Shown one piece after another: positions 1 to 8,736 of a DNA stretch of 18,483 bases (positions within the stretch are counted from its first letter, which is position 1; each line of letters opens with the position of its first letter). A program made the position numbers and the translations under genes. The stretch comes from CAZUVQ01 sp964623915. Its GTDB lineage: Bacteria; Bacillota; Clostridia; UMGS1883; UMGS1540. Under the pieces are notes generated by a model. That model had not been told where the DNA came from. It searched no databases and saw nothing but the letters and a program-made list of their open reading frames with translations. The stretch is from positions 1 to 18,483 of the forward strand of contig CAZUVQ010000027.1 of NCBI GenBank assembly GCA_964623915.1, read 5' to 3'.

Positions 1-29
1 AACATTTAATTATATTTTAGAAAAACATG

Positions 30-58
30 TTTACAAAATGGAAAAAATGAGGTATAAT
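30..58 (+). promoter_or_regulatory. Vegetative (sigma-A type) promoter upstream of rsfS
   Basis: A TTTACA box at 30-35 and a perfect TATAAT at 53-58 are separated by 17 bases, the ideal spacing for the housekeeping sigma factor. Transcription would start near 65, giving a leader of about 30 bases that carries the GGGGGAG ribosome site of rsfS. No other coding sequence lies between the window edge and rsfS, so this probably drives rsfS-leuS. Seen directly in the sequence; promoter activity is inferred. Confidence 0.75.
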
Positions 59-94
59 ATCTTAATTAAATAGTGTAAAAGGGGGAGTGGGTTT

Positions 95-442
95 TTGGAC
101 TCTAAAAAACTATCGCAAAATGTTGCGAAATCGCTTTATGATAAAAAGGGAACGGATATAAAAATACTGGATATATCAGATCTTACAACAATAAGCGATT
201 ATTTTGTTATCTGTTCAGCAGGTTCGACAACTCTTGTTAAGGCGCTTGCTGATAATGTATTAGAGAAAACAGAGGAGGAAGGTATATCTCCTTTAAGAAT
301 AGAAGGCTACAAAAGCTGTTCATGGATTTTGCTTGATTATGGCGGAGTAATTGTGCACATATTTAAAAATGAGATACGTGATTTTTATAATCTTGAGCAT
401 CTTTGGGGAGATGCTGTGACGATTACTGGAAATTTTGACTGA
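95..442 (+). CDS. rsfS: Ribosomal silencing factor RsfS (RsfA/YqeL family)
   Basis: A 115-residue RsfS/Iojap-family protein. Members bind ribosomal protein uL14 on the 50S subunit, block joining with the 30S subunit and so dampen translation in poor growth conditions. The family shows in DYFVICSAGST (around residues 35-46) and in the C-terminal stretch with WILLDYGG, VHIF and FYNLEHLWGDA, which matches the standard RsfS signature. Length is typical. The start is TTG at 95, chosen because GGGGGAG (81-87) lies about 7 bases upstream and the protein then begins exactly where relatives do. It is the first gene after the promoter at 30-58. leuS starts 28 bases downstream, so the two are probably co-transcribed, as is common in Firmicutes. 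Confidence 0.93.
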   Translation: MDSKKLSQNVAKSLYDKKGTDIKILDISDLTTISDYFVICSAGSTTLVKALADNVLEKTEEEGISPLRIEGYKSCSWILLDYGGVIVHIFKNEIRDFYNLEHLWGDAVTITGNFD

Positions 443-470
443 TGATAATTCCGAAAGAGGGTTAAATATA

Positions 471-2882
471 ATGAATTACGATTTTTCCAAAATTGAAAAG
501 AAGTGGCAGAATTATTGGGACGAAAACAATACATTTGTCGCCGGAGAGGATATGTCAAAACCAAAGTTTTACGCATTGGTTGAGTTTCCTTACCCTTCGG
601 GGCATGGCCTTCACGTAGGGCATCCCAGAAGCTACACGGCTTTAGATATTTTGGCAAGAAAAAAAAGGATGGAGGGATATAATGTTTTATATCCAATGGG
701 GTGGGATGCATTTGGTCTGCCCACTGAAAACTTTGCTATTGCAAATAAAATTCATCCGAGAATTGTAACGGAAAAAAACATTAAAAACTTTAAACGACAG
801 CTTAAGAGCATAGGCTTTTCATTTGACTGGTCAAGGGAAGTAAACACCACAGATAAAAACTATTATAAGTGGACACAGTGGATTTTCTTGAAGCTTTTTG
901 AAAAAGGCCTTGCATATAAACAGGAAATGCCAATAAACTGGTGTACATCTTGCATGGTTGGGCTTGCGAATGAAGAGGTAGTAAACGGTGTTTGTGAGCG
1001 TTGCGGCGGCGAGGTTGTTCAAAAGCGCAAAAGCCAGTGGATGCTTAAAATAACGGAATATGCGCAAAGGCTTATAGATGACCTTGATGACCTTGATTAT
1101 ATTGAAAAAGTAAAAACCCAGCAAAAAAACTGGATAGGCAGAAGTGAAGGTGCCGAGGTTGTTTTTTGCATTAAAGATGCTGATGAAAAGCTGACTGTTT
1201 ATACAACACGTCCCGATACGCTTTTCGGTGCGACATATATGGTGCTTTCGCCCGAACATCCCATGATAGATAAGCTTCGTGATAAAATAACCAATTTTTC
1301 TGATGTTGATGAATATAGGAAAACTGCCTCAAAAAAATCGGAATTCGAAAGAACAGAGATGTCAAAGGGAAAAACAGGTGTACAGCTTTGCGGTCTTTCT
1401 GCAATTAATCCCGTAAATGAAAAAGAAATTCCTATTTGGATTTCAGACTATGTCCTCATGACCTATGGAACAGGAGCAATTATGGCTGTTCCGGCACATG
1501 ATGAGCGTGACTGGGAGTTTGCAAAAAAATTCGACCTTCCGATAATAGAAGTTGTTGCCGGCGGTAAAGATGTAAATGAAGAAGCCTTTACAAATGTTTC
1601 TGACGGTGTTTTGGTAAACTCCGGAATACTGACAGGATTAAAGGTTAGTGATGCAATAAAAGCCATTATTGATTACCTTGAAGGGAAAGGTATCGGAAAA
1701 AGACAAGTAAACTATAAGCTTCGTGACTGGGTTTTTTCACGCCAGAGATATTGGGGCGAGCCGATTCCGCTTATATTTTGTGATAAGTGCGGCTGGGTTC
1801 CCTTGCCTGAGGATCAGCTTCCGTTGACTTTGCCTGAGCTTGAAGATTTTACACCGGGGGCGGAAGGCGAATCTCCGCTTTCAAAAGCCGTTGACTGGAT
1901 TGAAACTACCTGTCCCCACTGTAACGGCAAAGCAAAAAGGGAAACGGATACAATGCCCCAATGGGCAGGCTCTTCATGGTATTTCCTCCGATATCTTGAC
2001 CCTTTTAATGACGAGGCAATCGCATCACAGGAAAAGCTTAATTACTGGCTTCCTGTTGACTGGTATAATGGAGGCATGGAGCATACAACATTGCATCTTC
2101 TATATTCGAGATTCTGGCATAAATTTTTATATGATATCGGTGTGGTGAAAACTCCTGAGCCGTATAAAAAGAGAACATCACATGGTATGATTTTAGGTGA
2201 GAACAATGAAAAAATGTCAAAATCACGCGGTAACGTTGTAAATCCCGATGATGTTATAGGCAGATTTGGTGCGGACACATTCAGAACCTATGAAATGTTT
2301 ATAGGTTCATTTGAACAGGCAACGCCATGGAGCGAAAACGGAGTAAGAGGATGCCACAAGTTCATGGAGCGTGTTTGGCATTTGCTTGATATGCTAAAAG
2401 AAGGCGACACTTATTCGCCACAGCTTGAAAATATAGTGCATAAGACAATTAAAAAGGTTACAGAGGACACTGAAAGAATGAAGTATAACACTTCTATTGC
2501 GGCAATGATGTCCTTTGTAAATGAAGTTTATAAAAACGGCAGTATCACAAAGGGCGAACTGCGTACTTTCCTTATTCTTTTAAATCCAACAGCACCTCAT
2601 CTTACAGAGGAAATGTGGCAGATGGCAAGCATTGCCGGATATGTTCACGATGCACCATGGCCAAAGTATGATGAGGAAAAGACGAAGGATGATGAAATTG
2701 TAATAGTAATTCAGATAAACGGCAAAATCAGAGGTAAAATGTCAGTTTCATCAGGTCTTTCAATGGATGATTTTACAAAGTTTGTTTCAGAAAGTGAACA
2801 ATGCCGCCAAATTATAGGTGACAGGGAAATTATAAAGATTATTGCCGTTCCCGATAAGCTCGTTAACATTGTTGTAAAATAA
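471..2882 (+). CDS. leuS: Leucyl-tRNA synthetase
   Basis: Class Ia synthetase (803 residues, usual size for bacterial LeuRS) that charges tRNA-Leu in the cytoplasm. In order: the HIGH-type motif HVGH at residues 48-51 in the LeuRS-typical context YPSGHGLHVGHPRSYT; a cysteine cluster C158/C161/C175/C178 that can bind zinc; the CP1 editing domain with TTRPDTLFGATY and GTGAIMAVPAHDERD; cysteine pairs C437/C440 and C481/C484 in the leucine-specific region; KMSKS at 581-585; then the anticodon-binding helices and the small C-terminal domain. The ATG at 471 is preferred over an in-frame TTG at 435, because AGAGG (456-460) precedes it at 10 bases and MNYDFSKIEKKWQ is a normal LeuRS beginning. The TTG at 435 would overlap rsfS and has no ribosome site. 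Confidence 0.97.
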   Translation: MNYDFSKIEKKWQNYWDENNTFVAGEDMSKPKFYALVEFPYPSGHGLHVGHPRSYTALDILARKKRMEGYNVLYPMGWDAFGLPTENFAIANKIHPRIVTEKNIKNFKRQLKSIGFSFDWSREVNTTDKNYYKWTQWIFLKLFEKGLAYKQEMPINWCTSCMVGLANEEVVNGVCERCGGEVVQKRKSQWMLKITEYAQRLIDDLDDLDYIEKVKTQQKNWIGRSEGAEVVFCIKDADEKLTVYTTRPDTLFGATYMVLSPEHPMIDKLRDKITNFSDVDEYRKTASKKSEFERTEMSKGKTGVQLCGLSAINPVNEKEIPIWISDYVLMTYGTGAIMAVPAHDERDWEFAKKFDLPIIEVVAGGKDVNEEAFTNVSDGVLVNSGILTGLKVSDAIKAIIDYLEGKGIGKRQVNYKLRDWVFSRQRYWGEPIPLIFCDKCGWVPLPEDQLPLTLPELEDFTPGAEGESPLSKAVDWIETTCPHCNGKAKRETDTMPQWAGSSWYFLRYLDPFNDEAIASQEKLNYWLPVDWYNGGMEHTTLHLLYSRFWHKFLYDIGVVKTPEPYKKRTSHGMILGENNEKMSKSRGNVVNPDDVIGRFGADTFRTYEMFIGSFEQATPWSENGVRGCHKFMERVWHLLDMLKEGDTYSPQLENIVHKTIKKVTEDTERMKYNTSIAAMMSFVNEVYKNGSITKGELRTFLILLNPTAPHLTEEMWQMASIAGYVHDAPWPKYDEEKTKDDEIVIVIQINGKIRGKMSVSSGLSMDDFTKFVSESEQCRQIIGDREIIKIIAVPDKLVNIVVK

Positions 2883-2892
2883 TAATCGGTAA

Positions 2893-2913
2893 GTCAGAAG
2901 CCTGACATTTTTT
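2893..2913 (+). terminator. Weak rho-independent terminator candidate after leuS
   Basis: GTCAG (2893-2897) pairs with CTGAC (2902-2906) around the loop AAGC, followed by A and six Ts (2908-2913). The stem is only 5 base pairs, so it would be leaky at best and may set the level of read-through from leuS into yicC. Seen in sequence; function inferred. Confidence 0.4.
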
Positions 2914-2921
2914 AGGACAAG

Positions 2922-2936
2922 GGCAAGGCTCTTGCC
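2922..2936. repeat. Short inverted repeat (hairpin) in the leuS-yicC gap
   Basis: GGCAAG (2922-2927) and CTTGCC (2931-2936) form a 6-base-pair stem with a 3-base loop, with no T-run after it. A direct repeat GCCGC (2934-2938 and 2943-2947) overlaps its right arm. It lies 9 bases beyond the terminator-like hairpin and about 32 bases before the yicC start. It could be an RNA processing or stability element, or a short dispersed repeat; nothing decides between these here. Confidence 0.4.
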
Positions 2937-2968
2937 GCAAAAGCCGCTTATACGAAAGGATTTTTACT

Positions 2969-3847
2969 ATGATTAAAAGTATGACCGGTTACGGCACTGC
3001 AGAGGCGGTTGGCTGTGGCAAACGATTTACTGTAGAGATTAAAAGCGTAAATCACCGTTATAGCGATATAAGCGTAAAAACACCGAGAAATTACGGTTAT
3101 CTCGAGGAAGTTGCAAAAAAAGCATTATCCTCATGTATCGTAAGGGGCAAGGTTGATGTTTATATAAGTGTGGAATCCATTGAAGGTGCAAGCGGTGACG
3201 TAACATTAAATTCCGAAATGGCAAAGGGTTATTACAATGCACTTTGTGAAATGGTACAAGAGCTTAATCTCAATGAAAAGGTGAGCATAGAGCACCTTGT
3301 GAATTTTTCAGATGTATTCAGCATTGTCAGAAAAACGGAAAATTCAGAGGAAATAATAAACCTTGTAAATGAAATTACTTATAATGCATGCAAATCTTTT
3401 GCGCAAATGAGGGCAAGAGAGGGCGAAAAGCTCTACGAGGACCTTGCGGGCGGGCTTGATTTTATAGAACAATCTGTTGCGTTTATAGAAAAGCGTTCTC
3501 CCGATATCGTTTTGGATTACACCAAGCGCATTCGTGAAAGGATGGAAGAAATTTTAGGTAATTACCCTGTTGACGAAGGCAGATTATTGGGAGAGGTGGC
3601 AATATTTTCTGACAAGGTTAACACAAGCGAAGAAACAGTAAGGCTTAAAAGCCATATCACACAGATGCGTGAGCTTTTAAAATCAAGCGAGCCCACAGGC
3701 AGAAAACTTGATTTTATTATACAGGAAATGAATCGTGAAGCTAACACAATTGGTTCAAAATGCAATGATATAAGCATTACAAAAACCGTCATTGATATTA
3801 AGGCCGGTATTGAAAAACTACGTGAACAAATTCAAAATGTTGAGTAA
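2969..3847 (+). CDS. yicC: YicC/YloC family endoribonuclease
   Basis: A 292-residue YicC-family protein. E. coli YicC and B. subtilis YloC are reported to act as endoribonucleases, YicC affecting small-RNA turnover together with PNPase; the role in this organism is inferred. The family N-terminus MIKSMTGYG is intact, and the C-terminal DUF1732 region has the characteristic run with LDFIIQEMNREANTIGSK and TVIDIKAGIEKLREQ-type residues near the end. Length equals the family norm. The ATG at 2969 has GAAAGGA (2954-2960) about 8 bases upstream. It opens the cluster with remA and gmk, the usual order yicC-remA-gmk-rpoZ in Firmicutes. Confidence 0.93.
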   Translation: MIKSMTGYGTAEAVGCGKRFTVEIKSVNHRYSDISVKTPRNYGYLEEVAKKALSSCIVRGKVDVYISVESIEGASGDVTLNSEMAKGYYNALCEMVQELNLNEKVSIEHLVNFSDVFSIVRKTENSEEIINLVNEITYNACKSFAQMRAREGEKLYEDLAGGLDFIEQSVAFIEKRSPDIVLDYTKRIRERMEEILGNYPVDEGRLLGEVAIFSDKVNTSEETVRLKSHITQMRELLKSSEPTGRKLDFIIQEMNREANTIGSKCNDISITKTVIDIKAGIEKLREQIQNVE

Positions 3848-3873
3848 TATAAAAGGATTTTGGAGAATAAATT

Positions 3874-4137
3874 ATGAGACTTATTAATATTGGTTATGGA
3901 AGTATGGTGTCATCTTCAAAGCTGATATCTATTGTCAGCCCCGAATCTGCACCTGTTAAAAGGATTATACAGGAAGCAAGAGAGGACAGGAGATTGATAG
4001 ATGCCACATACGGAAGAAGGACAAGGGCTGTTATTATTATGGACAGTGACCATGTTATCTTATCAGCAGTTTTGCCTGAAACAATAGCTGCAAGGCTTGA
4101 TTCAAAGTATCAGCCGGCAGAAGATGAGACCGAGTAG
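3874..4137 (+). CDS. remA: RemA/DUF370 family DNA-binding regulator
   Basis: An 87-residue DUF370 protein. In B. subtilis RemA is an oligomeric DNA-binding protein that activates biofilm matrix and osmoprotection genes. The sequence begins MRLINIGYGSMVSSSKLISI and continues SPESAPVKRIIQEA, DATYGRRTRAVIIMDSDHVILSA, all closely matching the family. The conserved basic stretch TYGRRTR (around residues 49-55) is the likely DNA-contact region. GGAG (3862-3865) lies 8 bases before the ATG. The position between yicC and gmk is conserved across Firmicutes even in species not known for biofilms, so regulatory targets here cannot be read from the sequence. Confidence 0.93.
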   Translation: MRLINIGYGSMVSSSKLISIVSPESAPVKRIIQEAREDRRLIDATYGRRTRAVIIMDSDHVILSAVLPETIAARLDSKYQPAEDETE

Positions 4138-4209
4138 GTATGAATTTTTTTTCGGGAGAACAGTATATTTACAGGTTTGATTTTTAAATTGCCGGGAAGG
4201 AATGATTTT

Positions 4210-4851
4210 ATGAACCAAAAAGGACTGCTGCTTATAATATCGGGCCCCTCAGGTGTAGGAAAGGGTACTGTTGTTAAAGAGGTTGTTGCAAAAAGAAAGG
4301 ACACAGTGCTTTCGGTTTCAGCTACAACAAGAAAAAAAAGAGAGGGCGAGATTGACGGTGTAAATTATCATTATATCTCAGAAGAGGCTTTTGAAAAGAT
4401 TAAAAGCAATGACGGTTTTATGGAGAATGCCATTTTTTGCGCTAATAGTTACGGAACGCTTAAAAGCGAGGTGAATGAACGGCTTGAGCGTGGCATAAAT
4501 GTTATTCTTGAAATAGACGTACAGGGTGCAATGAAGGTAAGGAGCGAACACAGTGAGGGCGTGTTTATTTTTATTACTCCGCCAACTCTCAAAGAACTTC
4601 ACAGAAGGCTTGTTGAGAGAAACACTGAAACCCCTGATGTTATTGAAAAAAGATTTGCCCATGCAAAACGAGAGTTTACTTTTATTGATAAATATAATTA
4701 TATAATTGAAAATTCTGATATTACAACAGCTGTTAATGCTATTTGCAGTATCATTGACGCTGAGCATCTAAGAGTGGAGAGGTGCTATGAGAATGTTTGT
4801 GATAAATTATTGATAGGCCAAAAGGCAGAAGGAGAATATTATGATTGTTAA
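4210..4851 (+). CDS. gmk: Guanylate kinase
   Basis: Guanylate kinase (213 residues; E. coli enzyme about 207) phosphorylates GMP to GDP using ATP, and is also key to (p)ppGpp-sensitive GTP supply. The P-loop GPSGVGKGT is at residues 12-20. It is followed by the GMP-binding region with SVSATTRKKREGEIDGVNYHY and an acidic VILEIDVQGA strand, then the lid and C-terminal helices. The ATG at 4210 is chosen over an in-frame TTG at 4177 because GGGAAGG (4194-4200) stands 9 bases upstream and the P-loop then sits at the usual distance from the N-terminus. The last 11 bases overlap the start of rpoZ, suggesting coupled translation. Confidence 0.96.
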   Translation: MNQKGLLLIISGPSGVGKGTVVKEVVAKRKDTVLSVSATTRKKREGEIDGVNYHYISEEAFEKIKSNDGFMENAIFCANSYGTLKSEVNERLERGINVILEIDVQGAMKVRSEHSEGVFIFITPPTLKELHRRLVERNTETPDVIEKRFAHAKREFTFIDKYNYIIENSDITTAVNAICSIIDAEHLRVERCYENVCDKLLIGQKAEGEYYDC

Positions 4852-5080
4852 ACCAAATGTACAGGAATTGTTATCTATATTGAATATTGGCAGCAGATAT
4901 ACCCTTGTTGTGGCAACGGCTAAAAGAGCAAGAGGTCTTGCTCAGAATAATCCTGATATAGAGAAAGCCGTTTCAATAGCAGTAGCGGAAATGGCAGAAG
5001 GCAAAATAATCGTTCATCAACCTGAAAAATTACAAGAAGATGATTTATATGCTGAATATGCTAATGGGGAAAACACATAA
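4841..5080 (+). CDS. rpoZ: RNA polymerase omega subunit
   Basis: A 79-residue omega subunit, which binds the beta-prime subunit and helps assemble and stabilise RNA polymerase. The diagnostic stretch is SRYTLVVATAKRARGL (around residues 18-33), followed by KAVSIAVAEMAEGKI, as in Firmicutes omega proteins. The ATG at 4841 has AAGGAG (4829-4834) 6 bases upstream and lies inside the 3' end of gmk. The gmk-rpoZ-coaBC order is the common one. Confidence 0.94.
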   Translation: MIVKPNVQELLSILNIGSRYTLVVATAKRARGLAQNNPDIEKAVSIAVAEMAEGKIIVHQPEKLQEDDLYAEYANGENT

Positions 5081-5097
5081 GAAGAAAGGGAAAATCA

Positions 5098-6300
5098 ATG
5101 TTTGAGGGTAAAAAAATTGTTTTGGGAGTTACAGGCGGCATAGCCGCATATAAGGCTTGTGACATTGTGTCACGGCTTTTAAAAACCGGTGCAGAGGTAA
5201 AGGTTATAATGACTTCGTCAGCCTGTGAATTCGTGTCACCGGTTACTTTTCGTGCGCTCTCAAACAATCCTGTGGCATCCTCTGTATTTGATGAACCGAA
5301 CAAGTGGGATATAAACCATATCTCGCTTGCCCGGTGGGCAGATGCATTTTTAATAGCTCCTGCAACGGCAAATATCATAGGCAAGATAGCAAACGGAATT
5401 GCTGATGATATGCTGACAACCACTGTTATGGCAACAAAGGCACCTGTTGTCGTTGCCCCTGCTATGAACACAAATATGTATGAAAACCCAATTCTTCAGA
5501 AAAATATAAAATATTTGTCAGACCTTGGGTATAGTTTTTGCGGTGTTCGGCAGTCAAGGCTTGCATGCGGGGACGTGGGTAAAGGCGCTATTTTGGAAAA
5601 TGAAGATATTCTTGAAGTACTGTCAGGAGCACTTTGCAGTGACAAGAGCTTAAAAGGAAAAAACGTTCTTGTAACAGCAGGACCAACGCAGGAAGCGATT
5701 GATCCTGTGCGTTTTATTACAAATCATTCGAGCGGAAAAATGGGATATGCAGTTGCAAGGGCAGCTATAAGGCACGGCGCAAATGTAACGCTTGTATCCG
5801 GAAAAACAAATCAAAGGCCCCCTTACGGGGCAAAGCTTATCTTTGTCGAAAGTGCCGACAGTATGTTTGATGCCTGTATGGAGCATGGCAAAAATTCCGA
5901 TATAATAATAAAAGCAGCTGCAGTTGCTGATTACAAACCAAAGCTTGCAGCTGAGAATAAACTGAAAAAAGGTGACAGCGAAAAAACGATAGAGCTTACA
6001 GCAAATCGTGATATATTAAAAACCCTTGGTGAAAACAAAGGTCATAGGGTTCTTGTTGGTTTTTGTATGGAAACCGAGAACTTACTTGCAAATGCAGCGG
6101 AGAAATTGAAAAACAAAAATGCAGATATGATAGTTGCAAACACTTTAAATGATAAAAATGCCGGATTTGGCGTTGATACCAATACAATTACAATATTGAG
6201 GAAAAACAGGGAACCTTATAGTTTTCCCAATATGTCAAAAGATAAAGCGGCAGAAAATATAATACTTGCCGCAATAGAAATACTCGGTGAATTAACATGA
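5098..6300 (+). CDS. coaBC: Bifunctional phosphopantothenoylcysteine synthetase/decarboxylase
   Basis: A 400-residue fusion enzyme of coenzyme A synthesis. CoaB joins cysteine to 4'-phosphopantothenate (CTP-dependent in bacteria of this type), and CoaC, a flavoprotein of the HFCD family, decarboxylates the product to 4'-phosphopantetheine. N-terminal CoaC part (about 1-185): GVTGGIAAYKA, catalytic H74 in NHISLARWAD, PAMNTNMYENP (121-131), and C157 in SRLACGDVGKG. C-terminal CoaB part (about 186-400): VLVTAGPTQEAIDPVRFI, NHSSGKMGYAVA (209-220), KAAAVADYKPK, and the lysine-rich NKLKKGD near 287-293 that holds the catalytic lysine. Length equals the family norm. The ATG has an AAAGGGA site just upstream. 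Its stop overlaps the priA start (ATGA at 6297-6300). Confidence 0.96.
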   Translation: MFEGKKIVLGVTGGIAAYKACDIVSRLLKTGAEVKVIMTSSACEFVSPVTFRALSNNPVASSVFDEPNKWDINHISLARWADAFLIAPATANIIGKIANGIADDMLTTTVMATKAPVVVAPAMNTNMYENPILQKNIKYLSDLGYSFCGVRQSRLACGDVGKGAILENEDILEVLSGALCSDKSLKGKNVLVTAGPTQEAIDPVRFITNHSSGKMGYAVARAAIRHGANVTLVSGKTNQRPPYGAKLIFVESADSMFDACMEHGKNSDIIIKAAAVADYKPKLAAENKLKKGDSEKTIELTANRDILKTLGENKGHRVLVGFCMETENLLANAAEKLKNKNADMIVANTLNDKNAGFGVDTNTITILRKNREPYSFPNMSKDKAAENIILAAIEILGELT

Positions 6301-8705
6301 CAGTCAGAGTATGCGTTGATGCAAAAACACATTATATTGACAGGATTTTCGATTATTCAGTGCCGGAAGAACTACGGCATATGGCAAAGGTGGGCGCAAG
6401 GGTAGAGGTTCCTTTTGGAGCCGGAAATAAAAGATATATCGGTTATATTGTTCCGGGTGAAGGAAACGGTGAGCGCAGAAAACTAAAAAATATTCTGAGC
6501 GTTTTAGATGACGAACCTTTGATTGACGTTGCAAGGCTAAGGGAAGCATATAGGATAGGGCGCAGATATTTTTCAACCTTTGCGGATGCAATCAAGCTTT
6601 ATATGCCGCCTGGTGCATCAACAGAGGTTACAGAGGAAATAAGGCTTATCAAAGATAAAAGCTCAGTATCAACTGAAGGAAAAACCGAAAACGAGATTAT
6701 CCGTGTTCTGCTGGAATACGGCAATTTGAAGTATGACAAGCTTAAAAACATTATCGGAAAAAACATAAGGTCGTCCTTAAACCGTCTTGAAGAAGAAGGC
6801 TTAATTGAAAGAGATTTTAACAGCAAAGAAAAAATTTGCGAAAAATATATAACCGTAGTCAGCTTGTGTGACAAGGATTTTGATACGGAAAAGCTTAGAA
6901 AAACAGCATCCGCCCAGAGAAGGGCAATAAATGTTTTGCGTGAGTGTGAGTTTTTGTCGATTCCTGACCTTTGTATGTTCGCAGGCTGTACACCATCAGC
7001 CGTAAGGGCAATTTGTGAAAAGGGAATTGCAGAAAAAAGAAATATTGAGATTAAAAGAGTACCATATAAAAATAAAAAAATCATTGACAAAAATAGATTT
7101 ATACTGACAGAAGAACAAATAAATGCATTATCTATGATAAATAAAACTATTATAATCCCTGAAAAACCTGTTTTATTGTACGGTATTACCGGCAGCGGAA
7201 AAACAGAAGTTTTTATCCGTGCCATTGAATTTGTTTTAGCAAAAGGCAAAGGAGCCATAGTGCTTGTGCCGGAAATTTCGCTGACTCATCAGATGATGGG
7301 AAGATTTATTGAAAGATTTGGTCATGAGGTTGCTCTTTTGCACAGTGCTTTATCAGACGGTGAGAGATTTGACGAATACAAACGCATAAGAGAGGGCGGC
7401 GCAAAGGTTGTAGTCGGCGCTCGCTCAGCAGTATTTGCACCTATTAAAAACCTTGGGTTGATAGTAGTTGACGAGGAGCATGAGGATACATATAAATCAG
7501 AGACAGGTGTTCGCTATGATGCCCGTGAAGTGGCAAGAATTCGGGCAGGTGAGGAAGGGGCAGCGGTGCTTTTTGCATCTGCGACACCTTCTATTGACAG
7601 TTATTACAAGGCTTGTGCCGGTGACTATACTCTTTGCACTATGAAGAACCGCTATAATGGCGTTATGCTTCCGAAAACAATTGTTACTGACATGCGTGAA
7701 GAGCTGAAAAACGGAAACCGTTCTCCGTTTTCTGATGCTTTAAAAAGAGAAATACATGAAAACCTGAACTGTGGTGAGCAAACTATTTTGCTTTTAAACA
7801 GACGTGGGTATTCAACATTTGTTTCTTGCAGGAGCTGCGGATATACGGAAAGCTGCCCTAATTGCAGTATATCTTTGACATATCACAAAAACGGTGATTC
7901 GCTAATGTGCCATTATTGCGGTCATAAAAAAATGATTCCGAATACTTGCCCGGAGTGTGGGAGCAAAGCAATAAAAGGTTTTGGAACGGGGACACAGAGG
8001 ATTGAAGAAAAGCTTGCGGAAGAATTTCCGGGGGCAAGTGTAATACGCATGGATGTTGATACGACTTCAAAAAAGGATTCCCATGAAAAAATTCTGGATT
8101 CTTTTGAAAATGATGGCATTGATATTCTTCTTGGAACTCAGATGATATCAAAAGGGCTTGATTTTAAAAATGTTTCACTTGTAGGCGTTTTAGCGGCTGA
8201 CCAGATTTTAAATATGGGTGATTACCGTGCCGCCGAAAAAACATTTAACTTAATTACACAGGTTTGCGGCAGAAGCGGACGTGGTGATAAACGTGGAAGG
8301 GCTGTTATTCAGTCATATATGCCTGAAAACTCAACAATAATATTTGCCGCGGCGCAAAATTATGAAAATTTTTATAAGGAAGAAATTACATTACGAAAAG
8401 CGCTTTGTTATCCGCCATTTACAGCCATAATAAATGTAACCGTAACAGGTGATAATAACGAAACAGTAAAAAATACCGCTGTCAGCATATGTAATGAAAT
8501 AACAGAAAAATCTTCCGATATGGGCGTTCAGGTATATAGAGCCGCTCCATGCTATATTGATAAAATAAAGAACAAATACAGATGGCATTTCTGGCTGAAA
8601 TCATCGGGCGGCAAGGAAATTTCTGAGCTGCTTTGCTCAATTGCCGAAAATGAAAAGCGCCTTGCCGTAACAATGCTTCAATGCGGTTTTTGTGACTTTT
8701 TATAG
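6297..8705 (+). CDS. priA: Primosomal replication restart helicase PriA
   Basis: An 802-residue superfamily 2 DNA helicase that recognises stalled forks and reloads the replisome. The N-terminal 3'-DNA-binding domain (MTVRVCVDAKTHYIDRIFDYSV onwards, in shorter form) is present. Helicase motifs: Walker A GITGSGKTEV at 296-305, DEEH at 392-395, SAT at 428-430, QVCGRSGRG at 655-663. Between the helicase lobes are eight cysteines as four CxxC pairs (C511/C514, C520/C523, C538/C541, C551/C554), the expected two-zinc module. The ATG overlaps the coaBC stop by 4 bases (ATGA), a typical coupled start with only a weak ribosome site. All catalytic motifs are intact. Confidence 0.96.
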   Translation: MTVRVCVDAKTHYIDRIFDYSVPEELRHMAKVGARVEVPFGAGNKRYIGYIVPGEGNGERRKLKNILSVLDDEPLIDVARLREAYRIGRRYFSTFADAIKLYMPPGASTEVTEEIRLIKDKSSVSTEGKTENEIIRVLLEYGNLKYDKLKNIIGKNIRSSLNRLEEEGLIERDFNSKEKICEKYITVVSLCDKDFDTEKLRKTASAQRRAINVLRECEFLSIPDLCMFAGCTPSAVRAICEKGIAEKRNIEIKRVPYKNKKIIDKNRFILTEEQINALSMINKTIIIPEKPVLLYGITGSGKTEVFIRAIEFVLAKGKGAIVLVPEISLTHQMMGRFIERFGHEVALLHSALSDGERFDEYKRIREGGAKVVVGARSAVFAPIKNLGLIVVDEEHEDTYKSETGVRYDAREVARIRAGEEGAAVLFASATPSIDSYYKACAGDYTLCTMKNRYNGVMLPKTIVTDMREELKNGNRSPFSDALKREIHENLNCGEQTILLLNRRGYSTFVSCRSCGYTESCPNCSISLTYHKNGDSLMCHYCGHKKMIPNTCPECGSKAIKGFGTGTQRIEEKLAEEFPGASVIRMDVDTTSKKDSHEKILDSFENDGIDILLGTQMISKGLDFKNVSLVGVLAADQILNMGDYRAAEKTFNLITQVCGRSGRGDKRGRAVIQSYMPENSTIIFAAAQNYENFYKEEITLRKALCYPPFTAIINVTVTGDNNETVKNTAVSICNEITEKSSDMGVQVYRAAPCYIDKIKNKYRWHFWLKSSGGKEISELLCSIAENEKRLAVTMLQCGFCDFL

Positions 8706-8736
8706 AAATCCCGTATCGTTTTAATGGAGGTTTAAT

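Noticed and set aside
831..1259. 142-codon minus-strand open frame inside leuS
   Set aside because: Antisense to well-conserved LeuRS coding sequence; no family resemblance.
1840..2148. 102-codon plus-strand open frame in a second frame of leuS
   Set aside because: Lies over conserved LeuRS sequence (cysteine pair and catalytic core) in another frame, with no ribosome site and no recognisable motif.
6599..7258. 219-codon open frame on the minus strand inside priA
   Set aside because: It is a shadow of priA, which has all helicase motifs intact on the plus strand. The antisense translation is hydrophobic/serine-rich with no recognisable domain and no ribosome site.
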